A stretch of 36,623 nucleotides of DNA from a virus: IMG/VR virus record IMGVR_UViG_3300047510_000385, positions 1-36,623 of that record, one strand, 5' to 3'. This document shows positions 1 to 8,549 of the stretch, piece after piece. The notes under the pieces are model-generated. The model was given only the letters and a program-made list of their open reading frames with translations, made no database searches and was not told the origin of the DNA. Position numbers and translations under genes: made by a program. How positions within the stretch are numbered: position 1 is the stretch's first letter; each line of letters begins with the position of its first letter.

Positions 1-126
1 GTCAGAGCCCATCCGCCCTAAACCCTTGCGGCGCAAGGGATCTCACACGTCTTATCTAAGACGCGCCCTAAAACCGTTTAACACGGTTTAGTGGTATTTA
101 AACTAAACTCGGTTTCGTTTAACTGA
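1..126. other. Cos-like left end: palindromes and direct repeats
   Basis: This gene-free stretch sits directly upstream of the small terminase gene, where lambda carries cosB. It holds three inverted repeats: 23-39 (CCCTTGCG, one base, CGCAAGGG), 48-63 (CGTCTTA, two bases, TAAGACG) and 71-89 (AAACCG/CGGTTT). The nonamer CGCCCTAAA occurs directly repeated at 14-22 and 64-72, exactly 50 bases apart. Variants of GTTTAAC/GGTTT recur at 77-125. Such symmetric and repeated sites next to terS fit terminase-binding elements. The assignment is inference from position and symmetry; the cut site itself is not identified. Confidence 0.5.
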
Positions 127-669
127 GTGCTAGTCACGTTCGCTGAGTTTGCAGCGATCAGGGGTTGCAGCAAGGGGGCAGTGACCCATGCGACCAAGAG
201 CAGGATCGCTGCTGCTGTGGTGGTCAAAGACAACAAGCGGTGGCTGGATCGCGACCTAGCGCTGGAGCTGTGGAACAAGAACACGGTTGCCAATGCGCAG
301 AGCAAGGTGAGCCGCCCGGATCCTGTGGTTGAGGCGGTGCCACCACCACGCGACGCGGCTGAGCTGAAGAAGCGTGTGCAGGGTCTGCCGGATGATGCGA
401 TCCCGGATCTGAATGAGAGCAGGGCACGGCGTGAGCACTACCAAGCGGAGCTGGCGAAGCTGCAGGTGACGCAGCAGCGCGGAGAGCTGGTGCCTGCTGA
501 TGAGGTGAAGAAGGAGGCTTTTAAGGTTGGCCGCGGCGTGCGGGAAGCATTGGCGAATTTGGCGGATCGGTTGAGCCACCAGCTGGCTGGTGAGACGGAT
601 CCGACCGTGATCCATCAGGTGCTGACGCAGGAGCACCGTGCAGCGCTGGTGGAGCTGTGCAATGAATAG
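127..669 (+). CDS. Terminase small subunit (Nu1-like)
   Basis: This 180-aa protein is the likely DNA-recognition subunit of the packaging terminase. The N-terminus (about residues 3-50) looks like a winged helix-turn-helix of the Nu1/MerR type, with FAEFAAIRGCSKGAVTHA followed by a basic segment and DRDLALELW. The middle and C-terminus (about 75-180) are charged and helical, as expected for oligomerisation and contact with the large subunit. The start is GTG. The end overlaps the large terminase start by 8 bases, which suggests translational coupling. Lambda Nu1 is 181 aa and occupies the same place. Function rests on domain pattern plus gene order. Confidence 0.82.
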   Translation: MLVTFAEFAAIRGCSKGAVTHATKSRIAAAVVVKDNKRWLDRDLALELWNKNTVANAQSKVSRPDPVVEAVPPPRDAAELKKRVQGLPDDAIPDLNESRARREHYQAELAKLQVTQQRGELVPADEVKKEAFKVGRGVREALANLADRLSHQLAGETDPTVIHQVLTQEHRAALVELCNE

Positions 670-2521
670 CGCGTGGCGTGATGGCTTCATGGAGGGCCTG
701 CGCCCTGAGCAGCCGCTAACGGTGAGCGAGTGGGCCGATCGGTATCGGCGGCTGAGCAGTAAGGCAAGCGCGGAGCCGGGCCCGTGGCGCACCGATCGCA
801 CGCCGTACCTGCGCGAGCCGATGGACTGCCTGAGCAGCGAGAGCACGGTGCAGCGGGTGGTGATGATGTTCGCGGCGCAGACCGGCAAGACGGAAGCCGG
901 CAGCAACTGGCTGGGCTATGTGATCGACCATGCACCAGGCCCGATGCTGTGCGTGCAGCCGACAGTGGAGATGGCGAAGCGGCTGAGCAAGCAACGGCTG
1001 GAGAGCATGATCACGGAGACACCGTGTCTGGCGGAGAAGATCGCACCTGCTAGGGCGCGGGACTCCGGCAACACGATGTTCAGCAAGGAGTTCAGCGGCG
1101 GCATCATGCTGCTGACAGGGGCCAATAGCGCGACGGGTTTGCGATCAGCGCCGTGTCGGTACCTGTTCTGCGATGAGGTGGACGGCTTTCCCAGTGATGT
1201 GGACGGCGAGGGCGACCCGGTGGCGCTGGCGGAGCGCAGGACGACGACGTTTGCGCGGCGGAAGATCCTGCTGACCAGCACGCCAACCGTTAAGGATTTC
1301 AGCCGGATCGAGGCGGAGTATCTGCGCAGCGATCAGCGGCGGTTCTATGTGCCATGCCCGAAGTGCGGCGCGATGGAATGGTTGAAGTGGGGCCAGCTGA
1401 AATGGGATGACCGCAAGCCGGAGACGGTGCGCTATCAGTGCGAGCACTGTGGCGAGCGATTCGAGGAGCTGCACAAGCCGGCAATGCTGCGTGCTGGTGA
1501 GTGGCGTGCAACGGCACCGGCAGGCAATGGCCGAACGGCTGGCTTCCAGTTGAGCGGGCTCTACAGCCCACTGGGCTGGTGCAGTTGGGAGCAGCTGGTG
1601 GATGATTTCCTACGGGCTAAGGGCGATGCACCGGCGCTTAAGGCGTTCGTGAACACGCGACTGGCGGAGACATGGGAAGAGGACTATGCGGCGAAGATCA
1701 GCGCCGATGGATTGATGGAGCGCCGGCTCGCGTATCGCAGTGGGCTGTGCCCTGCTGGCGTGGTGCTGCTCACTGCTGGCGTCGACGTGCAGGACAACCG
1801 GCTAGCGGTGACGGTCTGGGGATGGGGTGAAGGCGAGACGGGCTGGATGATCTGGCATCAGGAGCTGATGGGTGACCCAACGCAGACGGAGGTATGGGGC
1901 CAGCTGGATCAGGTGCTGGCGACTGAGTGGGACACGGAGAACGGCAAGATGTTGAAGGTCGCGCAGATGGCTGTGGACTCTGGCGGCCACTGCACGCATG
2001 AGGTTTACCGGTATGTGCGCGACCGCGTGAGTCAGGGCGTGGTGGCGATCAAGGGCAGCAGTAGGCGCAACAGCCCAGCCGTTGGCAAGGGCAGCAAGGT
2101 TGATGTGAACTGGCGTGGCAAGGTGCTGAAGCGTGGCGTGACGCTGTATCAGCTGGGCACCGACACGATCAAGACGACGCTGTTCGGTCGGCTGCGCCAC
2201 AACCAACAGGCTGGCGGGTTGAACTTCGGCATGGCTGCTGATGATGAATACTTCAGGCAGGTGACCAGCGAACGGCAGGCATTGCGGTATCACCGCGGGT
2301 TCCCGATTCGTGAATGGGTAAAGAAGGCAGGCGATCGTAACGAGGCGCTGGATTGCATGGTCTATGCGTATGCGGCGATGTTGTTGTTTGGACGGCGGAT
2401 GAACCAGGCAACGATGTGGGATCAGTTAAGAGTGCAACTGGAGGAAGGCAAGAGAGCACCGCTAAGATCAAGGAAGAGAGCAGCACCTGCGGCTGCGCCA
2501 GCGTTCGTGAGCAACTGGTGA
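662..2521 (+). CDS. terL: Terminase large subunit, GpA family
   Basis: This is the ATPase-nuclease motor that cuts and pumps phage DNA into proheads. Numbered from the ATG at 662 (619 aa; lambda A is 641), the Walker A-like motif AAQTGKTE is at 71-78 and the Walker B CDEVDG at 170-175. A zinc-ribbon pair CPKC/CEHC lies at 232-235 and 260-263. The nuclease core opens with GVDVQDNRLAV at about 373-383, giving catalytic aspartates. The frame is open to a GTG at 638, but the ATG at 662 gives the usual short overlap with terS and follows a GGAGCTG ribosome site. GpA-family enzymes normally generate cohesive ends, consistent with a cos phage. Confidence 0.96.
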   Translation: MNSAWRDGFMEGLRPEQPLTVSEWADRYRRLSSKASAEPGPWRTDRTPYLREPMDCLSSESTVQRVVMMFAAQTGKTEAGSNWLGYVIDHAPGPMLCVQPTVEMAKRLSKQRLESMITETPCLAEKIAPARARDSGNTMFSKEFSGGIMLLTGANSATGLRSAPCRYLFCDEVDGFPSDVDGEGDPVALAERRTTTFARRKILLTSTPTVKDFSRIEAEYLRSDQRRFYVPCPKCGAMEWLKWGQLKWDDRKPETVRYQCEHCGERFEELHKPAMLRAGEWRATAPAGNGRTAGFQLSGLYSPLGWCSWEQLVDDFLRAKGDAPALKAFVNTRLAETWEEDYAAKISADGLMERRLAYRSGLCPAGVVLLTAGVDVQDNRLAVTVWGWGEGETGWMIWHQELMGDPTQTEVWGQLDQVLATEWDTENGKMLKVAQMAVDSGGHCTHEVYRYVRDRVSQGVVAIKGSSRRNSPAVGKGSKVDVNWRGKVLKRGVTLYQLGTDTIKTTLFGRLRHNQQAGGLNFGMAADDEYFRQVTSERQALRYHRGFPIREWVKKAGDRNEALDCMVYAYAAMLLFGRRMNQATMWDQLRVQLEEGKRAPLRSRKRAAPAAAPAFVSNW

Positions 2522-2525
2522 GGCC

Positions 2526-3095
2526 GTGAAGATCCCTGCATCAATCCGATCCGGCGACACGATCCAGTGGCGGGATGATGCTGGCGTCGACAACCTGGGC
2601 AACACCGTTGGCAGCGCGGACTACACGTTGACCTACTGGCTGCGCACCAACACGGCAAGCGAAGGCGCGAACGTAACTGGCACGGCATACGGCACGGGTT
2701 GGGAGTTCACGATCTCGGCGGCCACCAGCGGCGGATTCGATGCAGGCCAGTGGTATTGGCAGGCGATTGCGAGCAAGGCCGGCTCAGTGATCACGCTCGG
2801 TGCAGGGCAGCTGACAGTTGAGCGGGCGCTGAGCTATGCAGGCACACCCGGTGCGGTTGATGGCCGCACGCAGCTCGAGCAGGATCTGGCGGCTGTGCAG
2901 GCTGCAATCCGATCGCTGATCAGCGGTGGTGCAGTGCAGCAGTACAGCATCGGCAACCGCAGCCTGAGCCGTTACAGCTTGAATGATCTGATGGCGCTGG
3001 AATCTAAGCTGAAGGCTGAGGTGAAGCGAGAACAGATGGCGCAGCTGATGGCCAATGGTCTCGGCAATCCGCACAACCTATTCGTGAGGTTCTGA
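2526..3095 (+). CDS. gpW-like head-tail joining protein with extra N-terminal domain
   Basis: This 189-aa protein lies exactly between large terminase and portal, where lambda has W. The last ~70 residues resemble gpW: a beta-hairpin region (VQQYSIGNRSLSRYSL) followed by an amphipathic helix (NDLMALESKLKAEVKRE). gpW plugs the filled head and prepares it for tail attachment. Lambda W is only 68 aa. Here about 110 residues of beta-rich sequence (GDTIQWRDDAGV, YTLTYWLRTNT, GQWYWQAIASKAG) precede it, a fusion that may form an added virion domain. The start is GTG four bases after the terL stop, and the end overlaps the portal start (TGATG). The C-terminal call is fairly safe; the N-terminal role is unknown. 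Confidence 0.7.
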   Translation: MKIPASIRSGDTIQWRDDAGVDNLGNTVGSADYTLTYWLRTNTASEGANVTGTAYGTGWEFTISAATSGGFDAGQWYWQAIASKAGSVITLGAGQLTVERALSYAGTPGAVDGRTQLEQDLAAVQAAIRSLISGGAVQQYSIGNRSLSRYSLNDLMALESKLKAEVKREQMAQLMANGLGNPHNLFVRF

Positions 3096-4675
3096 TGGGA
3101 TTGCGCACGCGGCTGTTCAAGGCAATGGGGTTTGAGCCGGTACGACCCCAGCGGCGTGCGTATCAGGGTGCGCGTGTCAGCAGGTTGACGGCTGACTGGG
3201 TGACCAGTGGCACGAGTGCTGACAGCGAGATCAAGAGCAGCTTCAAGGCGCTGCGCAATCGTGCGCGTCAGCTGTGTCGCGATAACGACTATGCGCGGCA
3301 GGCATTACGGGCGATCCAGAACAACGTGATCGGTCATGGCATCCGCCATCAGGGGCAGGTGCGGATGCTCCGTGGTGGCCGATTGGATGAGGCGATCAAC
3401 GGCCAGATTCATGAGGCATGGGAGAAGTGGATGCACAAGAGCCGCTGTGATGTAAGCGGCATCCTTGGCTTCCATGACATCGAGCGCCTGCTGGTGCGCT
3501 CATTGGCCGAGAGCGGCGAGGTGTTCATCAGGATGATCCGCCGGCCGTTCGGCGACAGCAAGGTGCCGTTTGCGTTGCAGGTGCTCGAGGCTGATTACCT
3601 GATTGACGACGACATCCCGCAAGCTGCTGAAGGGAACACGGTGCGGATGGGCATCGAGGTGGATGGCTACCTGCGTCCGCAGGCTTACCACTTCTACGCG
3701 AACCATCCTGGCGATACCTACGCCGGCAACCCGCGCACCAATGGCCGCCGCGTGCGTGTTCCTGCTGATGAGGTGATCCATCTGTTCCTGCCCGAGCGGC
3801 CGGGGCAGACACGTGGCGTGACGTGGTTTGCATCGGCGCTGATGCGGCTGCACATGCTGCAGGGCTACGAGGAGGCTGAGGTGGTGCGCGCTCGTGCAAG
3901 TTCGGCGCTGATGGGCTTCATCAGCAGCCCTGAAGGTGAGTTGATCGGTGATGAGGTTTACGAGGGCGACCGGGTGAGCGAGTTCACTCCCGGTGTGTTC
4001 AAGTATCTGGCTCCTGGTGAGTCGGTATCGGTGCCGGATCTGAATGCACCTGATGGCCAGCTGGAACCGTTCACGCGTTCGATGCTGCGTGCTGTGGCAG
4101 CTGGCGTTGGCGTCAGCTTCGAGAGCATCAGCAAGAACTTCTCAGAGAGCAACTACAGCAGCAGCCGGTTGAGCCTGCTAGAGGAGCGCGACACGTACCG
4201 CGTGCTGCAGCGCTACATGGTGGAGAACTTCCACCAGCAGGTGTTTGAGGCATGGCTTGACATGGCCGTACTGAGCGGCACACTGAATTTGCCGGGGTAT
4301 GAGACCAACCCGGATCGCTACCGCGCCAGCCGGTGGGTGCCGCGCAGCTGGGAGTGGGTGGACCCGCAGCGTGAGGTGGATGCCTACAAGACCGCTGTGC
4401 GCTGTGGCTTCAAGACACTGGGCCAAGTGATCGCAGAGCAGGGTGGTGACCTTGAGGATGTGCTGGTGGCACGTCAGGCCGAGCTGGCCATGCTCGATGA
4501 GATGGACATCGTGACGGATACAGATCCGAGCGAGGTCACCGAAGGCGGCGCAGTCCAGGTGGCGAAGATGCCAGGCAGTGAGCCTGCATTTGACGAGACT
4601 GATGCGCCGATGGATGAAGAGGAATACGAAGAAGAATCCGTGCTTGAGGATCCAACTGAGGCGCCTGAGGACTGA
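3095..4675 (+). CDS. Portal protein, lambda gpB family
   Basis: This 526-aa protein is the dodecameric ring through which DNA enters the head. The N-terminal third carries the family pattern FKALRNRARQLCRDNDYARQ and NNVIGHGIRHQGQV. The middle contains GEVFIRM and VLEADYLIDDD, then DEVIHLFLPERPGQTRGVTW, hallmarks of lambda-type portals. The length matches lambda gpB (533 aa). The last ~60 residues are strongly acidic (EEEYEEESVLEDP), perhaps a flexible tail inside the prohead. It overlaps its upstream and downstream neighbours by one base each, placing it in one translationally coupled late operon. Confidence is high from motif pattern and context. Confidence 0.94.
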   Translation: MGLRTRLFKAMGFEPVRPQRRAYQGARVSRLTADWVTSGTSADSEIKSSFKALRNRARQLCRDNDYARQALRAIQNNVIGHGIRHQGQVRMLRGGRLDEAINGQIHEAWEKWMHKSRCDVSGILGFHDIERLLVRSLAESGEVFIRMIRRPFGDSKVPFALQVLEADYLIDDDIPQAAEGNTVRMGIEVDGYLRPQAYHFYANHPGDTYAGNPRTNGRRVRVPADEVIHLFLPERPGQTRGVTWFASALMRLHMLQGYEEAEVVRARASSALMGFISSPEGELIGDEVYEGDRVSEFTPGVFKYLAPGESVSVPDLNAPDGQLEPFTRSMLRAVAAGVGVSFESISKNFSESNYSSSRLSLLEERDTYRVLQRYMVENFHQQVFEAWLDMAVLSGTLNLPGYETNPDRYRASRWVPRSWEWVDPQREVDAYKTAVRCGFKTLGQVIAEQGGDLEDVLVARQAELAMLDEMDIVTDTDPSEVTEGGAVQVAKMPGSEPAFDETDAPMDEEEYEEESVLEDPTEAPED

Positions 4676-7041
4676 TGGCAATCGTTGCTGGCGAGCAGAT
4701 CGACCTGATGCCAACTGATGGCATGAGGGAAGAAGCGCAGCGCTATCGCGACTGGAAGGATGATGGCGAAGCTGGCGGCACTGAGGTGGCCGCGGCCAGA
4801 GCGCGTCAGATCCTCAGCGGTGATGAACTGAGCGCCGACACTGTGATCACGATGGCGGCATGGTTTGCGCGCCATGAGGTTGACAAGCAAGGCGAGGGCT
4901 TCAGCCCTGATGAGGATGGATACCCATCACCCGGCCGCGTTGCATGGGCGGCATGGGGCGGCGATCCCGGTCAGAGTTGGGCTAACGCAAAGGCCGATAG
5001 AATCAAGGCATTGCAGGATAGAAAGATGGAAGAGGCGCGGCCTTATCCAAATGAGCACGCTGCCCGTATGACTGACCCCGATCAGTACGACGAACTGCGT
5101 CGTGAGAACAACGCTGGTGGTGAAGGCGTTGATTTCATCTATGGCATCAAGGAAGGCGAGAGCGAGATTCAAGCAGTGCGGTTCGATGCGCAGCAGTTCA
5201 CGCCTGACGAGGCGCGCCAATGGCTGGCTGACAACGAGATGGATCCCATCATGTTTGAGGAGGCCACTGGCGAGGAGCGCACCATGCCCGGCATCGGTCG
5301 CCACCAGCGTGCAGAGCTCACCACCTTCGATGAGGTGGAGGATCGCACCTATGAATTCCCCTTCAGCTCTGAGTTTCCTGTTGCCCGTTACTTCGGCAAC
5401 GAGATTCTGAGCCATGACATCAAGGCTGCTGATCTCAGCCGCTTGAACGATGGCGCACCGCTGCTGTTCAACCACAACCCGGATCGCGTGATCGGTGTTG
5501 TTGAACGCGCCTATATCGATGGCAAGAAACGACGCGGTTACGCTCGAGTGCGGTTCAGCCGCAACCCATTCGCTCAGGAAGTCTTGAGCGATGTCAAGGA
5601 TGGCGTTTTACGAAACGTCTCCTTTGGCTACTCCATTGACAAAATGGAGGAACGCGGCAGCGGCGACTTTGTTGCTACTGCCTGGTCTCCTTATGAGGTC
5701 TCGGTTGTGTCGGTGCCGGCTGATCCCGGCGTCGGCATTGGCCGAGCCCTTGAGGCCGAGTCCGCTGCTCCGGCAGCACCAACACCCGATCCCATTCCTT
5801 CAATGGAAAACACCACCACTGATCTGGCCGTGGTGCGGGCCGAAGCCGCTGAGGCTGAGCGCTCCCGCATCGCTGGCATTTCTGCACTGTGCGACAAGCA
5901 CAACATGACCGATCTCGGTCGCCAGCTGATCGAGTCTGGTCGTTCTATCGACGAGGCCCGCGCTGCTGTGCTCGACAAACTCGACATCAAACAGGAGCCT
6001 GTGACCATGAGCGCCGCTGAAATCGGCCTCACAGAGAAGGAGAGCCGCAGCTTCTCCTTCCTGCGTGCCATCAACTATCTCGCCAACCCCACCGATCGCT
6101 CGGCTCGTGATGCTGCTGCATTCGAGATCGAGGCATCTGATGCTGCTGCTGCAAAGCTCGGCCGCCAGTCCCGTGGCATCACCATCCCTCAGGATGTGCT
6201 GCGCCGTGACCTGACCGTTGGCGCCGCAACCGCTGGCGGCAACCTGGTGGCCACCGAGCTCGATGCCGGCAGCTTCATCGATCTGCTGCGCAATGCATCC
6301 GCTCTGGATCAAGCTGGCGCCACCGTGCTGACCGGCCTTACCGGTAACGTCGCCATCCCCCGCCAGTCCGGTGCTGGCACCGCTTACTGGGTGGCTGAAT
6401 CCGGCTCGCCCACCGAAAGCCAGCAGACCGTGGATCAGGTCAGCCTGACCCCCAAGACTGTTGCGGCCTTCACCGACTACAGCCGTCGCCTGATGATCCA
6501 GTCCTCCATTGATGTGGAGAACATGGTGCGTAGCGATCTGGCCCGTGTGCTGGCGCTCAAGATCGACCTGGCCGGTCTCTATGGCACTGGCTCCAACGGT
6601 GAGCCCCTCGGCCTGAAGCTGACCACCGGCATCGGCACCGAGAACTTCGCCGCCACTATCCCCACCTTCGCTGAGGTGGTGGCACTGGAGAGCGACGTGG
6701 CAACTGCCAACGCACTGCTCGGCAGCCCCGTCTACCTGATGAACGCTGCAATGCGCGGCGGTCTGAAGACCAAGGCCAAGGACGCAGGTTCCGGCCTGTT
6801 CGTCATGGAAGGCAACGAGGTGAACGGCTACCGCGGTGTGCTGTCCAATCAAGTTGAATCTGGTGATCTGTGGTTCGGCAACTTCGCTGATCTGATCATC
6901 GGCTACTTCTCTGGCCTGGATCTGATGGTTGACCCCTACACCCACAGCACCTCCGGCACCGTCCGCGTGGTTGCAATGCAGGATGTGGACATCGCCGTTC
7001 GCCATCCTGAATCCTTCAGCCGCGGCAACGACACCCTCTGA
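4675..7041 (+). CDS. Fused prohead protease, scaffold and HK97-fold major capsid protein
   Basis: This 788-aa polyprotein combines functions that are usually separate genes. Residues 1-115 and 130-205 are two N-terminal modules, the second with FIYGIKEGESEIQAV, recalling XkdF-type proteins. Residues about 215-350 form the U35-type prohead protease, with probable catalytic His267 (LLFNHNPDRVIG) and Ser316 (RNVSFGYSID). Residues about 377-440 are helical and charged, like a scaffold or delta domain. From about 445 to the end is an HK97-fold capsid protein (GNLVATELDAGSFIDLLRN, GTAYWVAESG, LYGTGSNGEPLGL). The protease must cut the chain to release capsid subunits. An internal ATG at 6007 with a good ribosome site could also make capsid alone. 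Base sequence is uniform across the junctions, so the fusion is not a sequencing frameshift. Confidence 0.92.
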   Translation: MAIVAGEQIDLMPTDGMREEAQRYRDWKDDGEAGGTEVAAARARQILSGDELSADTVITMAAWFARHEVDKQGEGFSPDEDGYPSPGRVAWAAWGGDPGQSWANAKADRIKALQDRKMEEARPYPNEHAARMTDPDQYDELRRENNAGGEGVDFIYGIKEGESEIQAVRFDAQQFTPDEARQWLADNEMDPIMFEEATGEERTMPGIGRHQRAELTTFDEVEDRTYEFPFSSEFPVARYFGNEILSHDIKAADLSRLNDGAPLLFNHNPDRVIGVVERAYIDGKKRRGYARVRFSRNPFAQEVLSDVKDGVLRNVSFGYSIDKMEERGSGDFVATAWSPYEVSVVSVPADPGVGIGRALEAESAAPAAPTPDPIPSMENTTTDLAVVRAEAAEAERSRIAGISALCDKHNMTDLGRQLIESGRSIDEARAAVLDKLDIKQEPVTMSAAEIGLTEKESRSFSFLRAINYLANPTDRSARDAAAFEIEASDAAAAKLGRQSRGITIPQDVLRRDLTVGAATAGGNLVATELDAGSFIDLLRNASALDQAGATVLTGLTGNVAIPRQSGAGTAYWVAESGSPTESQQTVDQVSLTPKTVAAFTDYSRRLMIQSSIDVENMVRSDLARVLALKIDLAGLYGTGSNGEPLGLKLTTGIGTENFAATIPTFAEVVALESDVATANALLGSPVYLMNAAMRGGLKTKAKDAGSGLFVMEGNEVNGYRGVLSNQVESGDLWFGNFADLIIGYFSGLDLMVDPYTHSTSGTVRVVAMQDVDIAVRHPESFSRGNDTL
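5993..6009 (+). promoter_or_regulatory. Internal ribosome-binding site and ATG for capsid-only product
   Basis: AGGAG at 5993-5997 lies nine bases before the in-frame ATG at 6007, inside the protease-capsid gene. The ATG falls at the boundary between the scaffold-like helices and the capsid domain (MSAAEIGLTEKES). Translation from it would give a 344-aa capsid protein without protease. Lambda uses a nested in-frame start in the same way to make Nu3 scaffold from gene C. Use of this start is inferred. Confidence 0.55.
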
Positions 7042-7043
7042 TC

Positions 7044-7250
7044 ATGTTGATCAAGGTCCTACGGCAAACGATGCTGGCGGGCCGGGTCGTCAGAGTTGGG
7101 GAAGTCCTAGAGGCTTCCTCCTCTGACGCCAAGCTTCTGATCGGTATCGGCAAAGCTGTGGAAGCCATCGCACTGGTGGCTGATGTGGTTCAGGAACAGC
7201 CTGAGCCGGTTCGCAAACCTTCTACCCCCAGACGGAGGGCTAAACAATGA
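7044..7250 (+). CDS. Small head-completion-region protein, unknown
   Basis: This 68-aa protein follows the capsid gene by two bases. It has a compact N-terminal fold (LIKVLRQTMLAGRVVRVGEVL, containing a short beta-strand pair) and a basic, proline-containing tail ending RRRAKQ. Small proteins of this shape occur between capsid and connector genes in many siphoviruses, but I do not recognise a named family. The end overlaps the next start by four bases (ATGA), so it is part of the coupled late operon. A role in capsid assembly or DNA contact is only guessed from position and the basic tail. Confidence 0.7.
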   Translation: MLIKVLRQTMLAGRVVRVGEVLEASSSDAKLLIGIGKAVEAIALVADVVQEQPEPVRKPSTPRRRAKQ

Positions 7251-7636
7251 CCATCCATAACCTCGGTTCCAAAACCGATCTGCTCGAGCTGCACAACAAC
7301 GCAGTGGTGGCATCCACCGGCGCTGGCACCCCTGCCAACGTTGATCTGGTGGACTATGAAGGTGACATCGCCTTCATCATCGATGCCGCTGCTGCCGGCT
7401 CTGGCGTCACCCTGACCGCCAAGATCCAGCACAGCAACACCACCACCTCTGGTGATTTCGTTGATGTGACCGGTGGCGGCTTCACTGCTGCTGCTGCTAA
7501 CACCGCGTTCCAAGAGAAGATCTACCTGAACAGCAACGACCTGCGTCGCTATGTTCGCGTGCTCTTCACTGTGACCGGCGGCACTGGCACCGGCGCTGTT
7601 TCGGTGGTGGCTCTCGGCTCTAAGAAGTACAGCTGA
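7247..7636 (+). CDS. Beta-rich virion protein, probable capsid decoration or head-associated
   Basis: This 129-aa protein is rich in Thr, Ala, Gly and Val and is predicted mostly beta (VDYEGDIAFIIDAAA, GVTLTAKIQHSN, RRYVRVLFTVTGG, VSVVALGSKKYS). Proteins with this pattern, alternating hydrophobic strands and a closing strand after an RYVR motif, are common in the head-gene region of tailed phages and are usually structural. Codon usage matches the strongly expressed capsid gene. ATGA overlaps the preceding gene, and a single-base overlap links it to the next. Decoration protein is a positional inference; a small tail component is the alternative. Confidence 0.68.
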   Translation: MTIHNLGSKTDLLELHNNAVVASTGAGTPANVDLVDYEGDIAFIIDAAAAGSGVTLTAKIQHSNTTTSGDFVDVTGGGFTAAAANTAFQEKIYLNSNDLRRYVRVLFTVTGGTGTGAVSVVALGSKKYS

Positions 7637-7914
7637 TGGCGTTCACAGAGAATCTGGATGGGTTCTTGGCTGATTTTGGCGTCACCTGTACGGCTGGCGC
7701 CATTACGGCTAAAGGCATCCTGGACATGCCAAGCCAGGTGATCAGCGATGGAATGGTGCTCACCACTGACTTCACGCTGACTGCCAGATTCTCCAACTTC
7801 GGCAGTCTCGTTCGCGGCGATTCAATCACCGTGGACGGGACTGCTTACACCGTGAGAGAGACGATGCTTGTCAGCGACGGCAAGTTTGTTGAAATCGCAC
7901 TGCAGAAGACATGA
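7636..7914 (+). CDS. Head-tail joining protein (lambda FII-like)
   Basis: This 92-aa protein has the size and strand pattern of the FII-type connector: a short N-terminal helix (ENLDGFLADFG), then strands including RFSNFGSLVRGDSITVDGTAYTV and a last strand EIALQKT. The phrase G-D-x-I-x-V-D-G-x-x-Y-x-V is typical of this small barrel family, which forms the tail-docking ring under the portal. It sits between capsid-proximal genes and the tail terminator, the expected position. It overlaps its neighbours at both ends. Confidence is moderate because such barrels are short and diverge quickly. Confidence 0.7.
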   Translation: MAFTENLDGFLADFGVTCTAGAITAKGILDMPSQVISDGMVLTTDFTLTARFSNFGSLVRGDSITVDGTAYTVRETMLVSDGKFVEIALQKT

Positions 7915-8549
7915 GCGGTCCTTTCAAGGTCAACACTCGCAGCCAGTGGACAGCGCTCAATCCAGTGCTGATGGCGGGAGAACCTGGCGTTGAAAGCGAC
8001 ACCAAGAATTTAAAGATTGGCGACGGCCGCACACCATGGGCGGTGTTGCCATATCACGGCTGCCCTGGGTACTGGGGCTCCTTCTGGGATGAAACCTCAC
8101 AGGTAGCAGCCCTAGCCAACACGGCCTACCCCATCAAGCTGCGGCAATCTGATGCGACAAGCCGCGGCGTGAAGATCATCTCAGACGGTCGCATCACAGT
8201 CGACCATCCAGGGATCTACAGCATCACCTTCTCAATTCAGTTCAGCAACAGCGACGCTCAGATTCACGACATTAACGTGTGGCTGCGCAAGAACAACGCC
8301 GGCAGCCTTGGTGATGTAGCGGCTAGTGACAGTCGGTTTAGCATCATCTCAAGCCATGGTGGCGTTGATGGCAACGTGATCGGCACCGTGAACTTCGTCA
8401 TGGGTTTGACCACGAACGACTACATCGAGCTGATGTGGTCAACCACGAACGTTGCTGCCTACATCCACGCAGAGCCGGCCGGTAGCAGCCCGACACACCC
8501 CAGCATTCCCGGCATTATCTGCACAGTGGTTCAGGTGGCATCAGCATGA
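7911..8549 (+). CDS. Head-fibre-like protein with C1q/TNF-like beta domain
   Basis: This 212-aa protein begins with a motif like that of phage hyaluronidases and fibres (WTALNPVLMAGEPGVESDT followed by KNLKIGDGRTPW, residues about 12-45). It continues with a beta-sandwich resembling C1q/TNF jelly rolls (VDHPGIYSITFSIQFSN, DINVWLRKNN, NDYIELMWST). Such proteins form trimeric fibres or surface knobs. The first motif recurs at the start of the tail fibre at 16705 (WTAANPVLLNNELGLETDT). Its place among head-tail connector genes, not fibre genes, suggests a head fibre or collar fibre that could bind carbohydrate or host surfaces. Coupled by ATGA overlaps on both sides. Confidence 0.66.
   Translation: MSGPFKVNTRSQWTALNPVLMAGEPGVESDTKNLKIGDGRTPWAVLPYHGCPGYWGSFWDETSQVAALANTAYPIKLRQSDATSRGVKIISDGRITVDHPGIYSITFSIQFSNSDAQIHDINVWLRKNNAGSLGDVAASDSRFSIISSHGGVDGNVIGTVNFVMGLTTNDYIELMWSTTNVAAYIHAEPAGSSPTHPSIPGIICTVVQVASA

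Noticed and set aside
5800-7005. A 401-codon open frame on the minus strand
   Set aside because: It lies wholly inside the HK97 capsid coding region, whose sense translation has clear family motifs. The minus frame is low-complexity and reflects GC-rich codon bias.
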